Part shown: piece by piece, positions 5,363-7,569 of the stretch | Position numbering within the stretch: position 1 is the first letter of the stretch | Layout: every line of letters begins with the position of its first letter | NCBI GenBank assembly: GCA_049301135.1 | Contig: JBAQKP010000063.1 | Span: 1-7,569 of the forward strand | Length of the DNA stretch: 7,569 bases | Source: JAYXXU01 sp049301135 | Lineage (GTDB): Bacteria > Pseudomonadota > Gammaproteobacteria > Pseudomonadales > Moraxellaceae | Direction of reading: 5' to 3' | Position numbers and translations under genes: made by a program | The notes under the pieces: generated by a model | Databases searched by the model: none | Seen by the model: only the letters and a program-made list of their open reading frames with translations | Told to the model about the DNA's origin: nothing

Positions 5363-6472
5363 ATGTCCAAATCGCCACCGACTCACGCGCTCACCACGAT
5401 TGATCCCGATCTGCGCAACGATCCAATTCGCTTAAAAGCATGGATTGTTCAGCAAGCATTAGAGTTGGGTTTTAGTGCCTGTGGCATTGCTGCACCGGAT
5501 ACCCGCGACCAGATGCCGTATTTTTTGGCCAATCTTGATGATGGTTTTTTTGGTGAGATGGATTATCTGTCGCGCAATCTGGACAAACGCGCCGACCCGA
5601 CCCTGTTGGTCGATGGCACCAAAAGCGTGATCAGCGTGCGCATGGATTATCTGACTGAAGCCGCGCCGCATCGCTATATTCCTGAGCAACCCAATCAGGC
5701 GATTGTGGCGCGTTATGCACGGGGGCGTGATTATCATAAGGTGGTGCGGGCGCGATTAAAACAACTGGCTCAACGGATTGAGGCCAAAATCGGCGCGTGT
5801 ATGTCGCGGCCATTTACCGATTCTGCGCCGATTTTTGAGAAGACCTTGGCGCAAAATGCCGGACTCGGTTGGACGGGTAAGCATACGTTATTAATCAATA
5901 AACAAGCAGGTTCATACTTTTTTCTGGGTGAGTTGTTTACCGATTTGGACTTGCCACCCGACACTGCCGCCACCTCGCACTGTGGCTCGTGTACTGCGTG
6001 TATTGATATTTGTCCGACGCAGGCGATTGTTGCGCCGTATCGCTTGGATGCGCGGAAGTGCATCGCTTACTTGACCATTGAATACCAAGGGATTATTCCA
6101 GTTGAGTTGCGGCGTGGGATTGGCAATCGGGTGTTTGGTTGTGATGATTGTCAGTTGATTTGTCCTTGGAATGGCTTTGCCAAGTTATCAGCGGAGGCGG
6201 ATTTTTTGGCGCGGCATCAGCTCAACGACCTCAGCTTGCTTGCGATGTGGCAGTGGTCGGAGGAGGATTTTTTGGCGAAGACGGAGGGTTCTCCGATTCG
6301 GCGCACGGGGTATGCGGGGATGATGCGCAATGTGGCCGTTGCGCTAGGCAATGCACCACATCAGGCGGAGATTGTTCGGGCGTTGGCAGCGCGGCGGGAG
6401 GAGTTCGGCGAGCTGGTGCAGGTGCATGTAGACTGGGCGATTGAGGAGCAGTTAGGAAAACGGGATGAGTGA
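5363..6472 (+). CDS. queG: Epoxyqueuosine reductase QueG
   Basis: A 369-residue cytosolic enzyme that reduces epoxyqueuosine to queuosine at the wobble base of GUN-anticodon tRNAs, using cobalamin and two [4Fe-4S] clusters. Visible: the cobalamin-binding N-terminal domain with RYARGRDYHKVVR (117-129), the DSAP loop with the probable catalytic Asp153, and EKTLAQNAGLGWTGKHTLLI (159-178). Ferredoxin-type cysteines are Cys207, Cys210, Cys213, Cys217 and Cys233, Cys260, Cys263, Cys267 (CDDCQLICPWN), all eight present. The rest is the HEAT-like C-terminal region with PIRRTGYAGMMRN. Length is near that of E. coli QueG (379). An in-frame TAA at 5357-5359 prevents any start upstream of 5360, yet no Shine-Dalgarno is obvious before the ATG at 5363. 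It is divergent from nnr with a 99-bp gap and followed after 94 bp by a lipoprotein gene. Two near-identical 19-bp repeats lie in frame at 6193-6211 and 6259-6277. Confidence 0.97.
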   Translation: MSKSPPTHALTTIDPDLRNDPIRLKAWIVQQALELGFSACGIAAPDTRDQMPYFLANLDDGFFGEMDYLSRNLDKRADPTLLVDGTKSVISVRMDYLTEAAPHRYIPEQPNQAIVARYARGRDYHKVVRARLKQLAQRIEAKIGACMSRPFTDSAPIFEKTLAQNAGLGWTGKHTLLINKQAGSYFFLGELFTDLDLPPDTAATSHCGSCTACIDICPTQAIVAPYRLDARKCIAYLTIEYQGIIPVELRRGIGNRVFGCDDCQLICPWNGFAKLSAEADFLARHQLNDLSLLAMWQWSEEDFLAKTEGSPIRRTGYAGMMRNVAVALGNAPHQAEIVRALAARREEFGELVQVHVDWAIEEQLGKRDE

Positions 6473-6566
6473 GTTTTAGTTGTGAGATGGGTGGTTTTGG
6501 TGTTTACTGTGGACGCAATATAGGACTCAGAAATATTGACTCTTTAAAGACTGACAGGGGAATTTT

Positions 6567-6917
6567 ATGACGAAATGTAATACCTTAATCGTATTGGCAA
6601 TACCTTTTATCGCGCTATCGGGTTGCATGAACATGCCAACCCCTACAGTACAAATCACTGGAGCTTACGTTTCCCCGCTAAAATACGATGCGTTCGACTG
6701 TTCAAAACTGTCTACGGAGCTTGCTTCGCTTTCTCGGCGCGAAAATCAGTTAGCCTCTGCACAAAACCAGAGAATAAAGACAAGTGAAACCCAAGCCTTT
6801 TGGTATGGTTATGGGCAAGGTGATGGCATAGAGGCAAGTGAACTCGCAAATGTTCGGGGCGAGCGCGAGGCTGTGCGCACGGCGATGGAAGCTAAGGCGT
6901 GTAAAAGCGCCAGCTAG
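6567..6917 (+). CDS. Small lipoprotein, function unknown
   Basis: A 116-residue predicted lipoprotein. The N-terminus has a Lys, a hydrophobic stretch (LIVLAIPFIA, 7-16) and the lipobox LSGC ending at Cys20, followed by Met, so outer-membrane sorting is likely rather than inner-membrane retention (no Asp at +2). The mature part contains YVSPLKYDAFDC (34-45), a heptad-like helix rich in Glu, Leu, Arg and Gln (about 46-70), a short Gly-containing linker WYGYGQGDG (79-87), and a second charged helix up to about 110. Cys45 and Cys112 could form a disulphide. The 'SPLKYDAFDC + helix + linker + helix' plan resembles small uncharacterised lipoproteins I recall from Pseudomonadales, but I cannot name the family. 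AGGGGA 5 nt before the ATG is a strong ribosome site. It probably forms a pair with the lipoprotein gene 56 bp downstream. Confidence 0.8.
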   Translation: MTKCNTLIVLAIPFIALSGCMNMPTPTVQITGAYVSPLKYDAFDCSKLSTELASLSRRENQLASAQNQRIKTSETQAFWYGYGQGDGIEASELANVRGEREAVRTAMEAKACKSAS

Positions 6918-6960
6918 CACCACATACCACAGCAAAAATTTAGCATAACACTTGTACATT

Positions 6961-6965
6961 AGGAG
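6961..6965 (+). promoter_or_regulatory. Shine-Dalgarno AGGAG supporting a GTG start
   Basis: AGGAG lies 8 nt before the GTG at 6974. No ATG is available before the hydrophobic signal sequence, so this site decides the start of the second lipoprotein gene. Confidence 0.65.
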
Positions 6966-6973
6966 AGTTAACT

Positions 6974-7330
6974 GTGAGAGTTTTGGTTCGTTGCGGAATA
7001 TTGTTTTTAGTAAGTTGTCTTGCATCATGTGCTAATCAAGCAGTGAAAAATGTAACAGCAATCGACTTGGGAGCATCAAAAGACGATGTGTATCGCCTTC
7101 TTGGGCAACCACAAAATCGTCAATTCAAAGATAAATACGAAGCTTGGCAATATTGCCAAACAGAGTTCGTTAATGATTCGTTTATTTTACTCTGGTTCTA
7201 CGACAATAAGGTTACTGGTGTGAATACATACCGCGATTCCGTTAATGATATTGGGCTATGCTCAAGCCACTTCAAAACCATCAATTGGCAGGATGCACCA
7301 GATGTCACTGTTGAAATTCGTCAAAGATAA
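6974..7330 (+). CDS. Small lipoprotein with a BamE/SmpA-like domain
   Basis: A 118-residue predicted lipoprotein starting at GTG. The signal peptide MRVLVRCGILFLVSCLASC ends at the lipobox LASC with Cys19, and Ala at +2 points to the outer membrane. The mature region reads IDLGASKDDVYRLLGQPQNRQ (30-50), then KYEAWQYC (54-61) and FILLWFYDNKVTGVNTYR (70-87). This order, a 'G-x-(S/T)-xx-(E/D)V-xx-LG-x-P' helix followed by 'E-x-W-x-Y' and a 'F-(D/N)-(D/N)-(G/N)-K-V' strand, is the pattern of the SmpA/OmlA (BamE) and similar BLIP-like small domains. It is not BamE itself by any feature I can prove; the C-terminus differs and Cys61 and Cys96 may pair. It follows the other lipoprotein gene at 56 bp without a visible terminator, so cotranscription is likely. 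Codons are more AT-rich than in queG or nnr. Confidence 0.78.
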   Translation: MRVLVRCGILFLVSCLASCANQAVKNVTAIDLGASKDDVYRLLGQPQNRQFKDKYEAWQYCQTEFVNDSFILLWFYDNKVTGVNTYRDSVNDIGLCSSHFKTINWQDAPDVTVEIRQR

Positions 7331-7338
7331 ATCTGTAG

Positions 7339-7355
7339 GGTGCGTCACACGCACC
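7339..7355. repeat. GGTGCGT/ACGCACC hairpin in the lipoprotein-cytochrome gap
   Basis: GGTGCGT (7339-7345) and ACGCACC (7349-7355) are perfect reverse complements with a 3-nt loop, 8 bp after the lipoprotein stop. No T-run follows, so it is a weak terminator candidate. The wording TAGGGTGCGTCA...ACGCACC resembles a dispersed intergenic repeat seen in many proteobacteria. Confidence 0.5.
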
Positions 7356-7388
7356 TCTGATCAACACACTGCCTCAAGCACGCCCATT

Positions 7389-7569
7389 TTAAAACTTAGT
7401 CATTTTACGCAGCGTATCGTCTTTTTTGACATAATGATGGTACAGCGCAGCACCCGCATGTCCAACGATCAACAACCACGCCAGCCACTTACCCAAAATC
7501 TCCTTATGAATAAAATCGAGTGGCTTTTCAAAGGTCTCAAAATCCAAGCCCATCTGCCCTGCTACCAAC
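7389..7569 (-). CDS. Cytochrome b561-type membrane protein, C-terminal part (5' end outside window)
   Basis: The last 59 residues of a gene that runs off the right edge; its first complete codon is at 7568-7566 and it ends in TAA at 7391-7389. The fragment carries a loop with FEKPLDFIHKEILGKW, then a membrane helix LAWLLIVGHAGAALYHHYV and the basic tail KKDDTLRKMTKF. 'HxxLGxxL...HxxAALYHHxVxxDDxLxRM' is the typical end of bacterial cytochrome b561 (CybB/YodB-like) proteins, in which histidines of the last helices bind haem b and electrons are passed with quinones in the inner membrane. His21 and His37 of the fragment are the plausible ligands. It is convergent with the lipoprotein gene, 58 bp away. 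Since most of the gene is missing, the exact subfamily cannot be decided. Confidence 0.85.
   Translation of the reverse strand, partial: LVAGQMGLDFETFEKPLDFIHKEILGKWLAWLLIVGHAGAALYHHYVKKDDTLRKMTKF

Noticed and set aside
6541..6550. Perfect palindrome TCTTTAAAGA upstream of the first lipoprotein gene
   Set aside because: It is short and AT-rich, and I could not place it relative to a convincing promoter, so chance is a sufficient explanation.
1..7569. CRISPR array, tRNA, rRNA, phage or defence island
   Set aside because: No regularly spaced repeats, cloverleaf sequences, phage structural genes or restriction/toxin pairs could be seen; Uma2 alone is not enough.

Overview
The window looks like an ordinary chromosomal segment of a gammaproteobacterium, most likely Pseudomonadales (Pseudomonas/Moraxellaceae side). 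The main reason is the CRP protein: its C-terminal half reads like Pseudomonas Vfr (KTTRKV, REMVGRVLKSLEEQ), and it lies divergent from an OsmC-family gene, as I recall for vfr in Pseudomonas. The divergent queG / nnr pair is also seen in E. coli. The order is mostly single housekeeping genes with no phage, CRISPR or complete mobile element. This assignment comes from reading motifs; no searches were run.

Layout. Positions 1-118 hold a short possible remnant of a transposase/integrase. At 146-781 (+) is a Uma2-family PD-(D/E)XK protein, convergent with an OsmC-family thiol peroxidase-like gene (793-1215, -). The OsmC gene is divergent from crp/vfr (1340-2014, +). A nested inverted repeat (2041-2100) separates crp from convergent fxsA (2108-2713, -). 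A repeat-rich 185-bp intergenic region then carries candidate promoters for fxsA (-) and ruvC (2899-3456, +). ruvC ends 2 bp from a convergent two-gene operon (3459-5263, -): nnr, the bifunctional NAD(P)HX repair enzyme, followed by a 93-residue membrane protein whose start overlaps the nnr stop by ATGA. queG (5363-6472, +), the iron-sulphur epoxyqueuosine reductase, is divergent from nnr. Two small lipoprotein genes (6567-6917 and 6974-7330, +) follow in visibly AT-richer DNA. The right edge cuts the C-terminal 59 residues of a cytochrome b561-type protein (7389-7569, -).

Functions. The genes cover global cAMP-responsive regulation (crp), peroxide defence (OsmC family), Holliday-junction resolution (ruvC), nicotinamide cofactor repair (nnr), tRNA queuosine maturation (queG) and membrane or envelope functions (FxsA, the 93-residue protein, two lipoproteins, cytochrome b561). 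I see no single pathway joining them.

I found no clear undescribed multi-gene system. The items most worth a second look are the small membrane protein coupled to nnr, the AT-rich lipoprotein pair, the Met/Gly-rich tail of FxsA, and the CTGTTG/CAACAG repeats between fxsA and ruvC.
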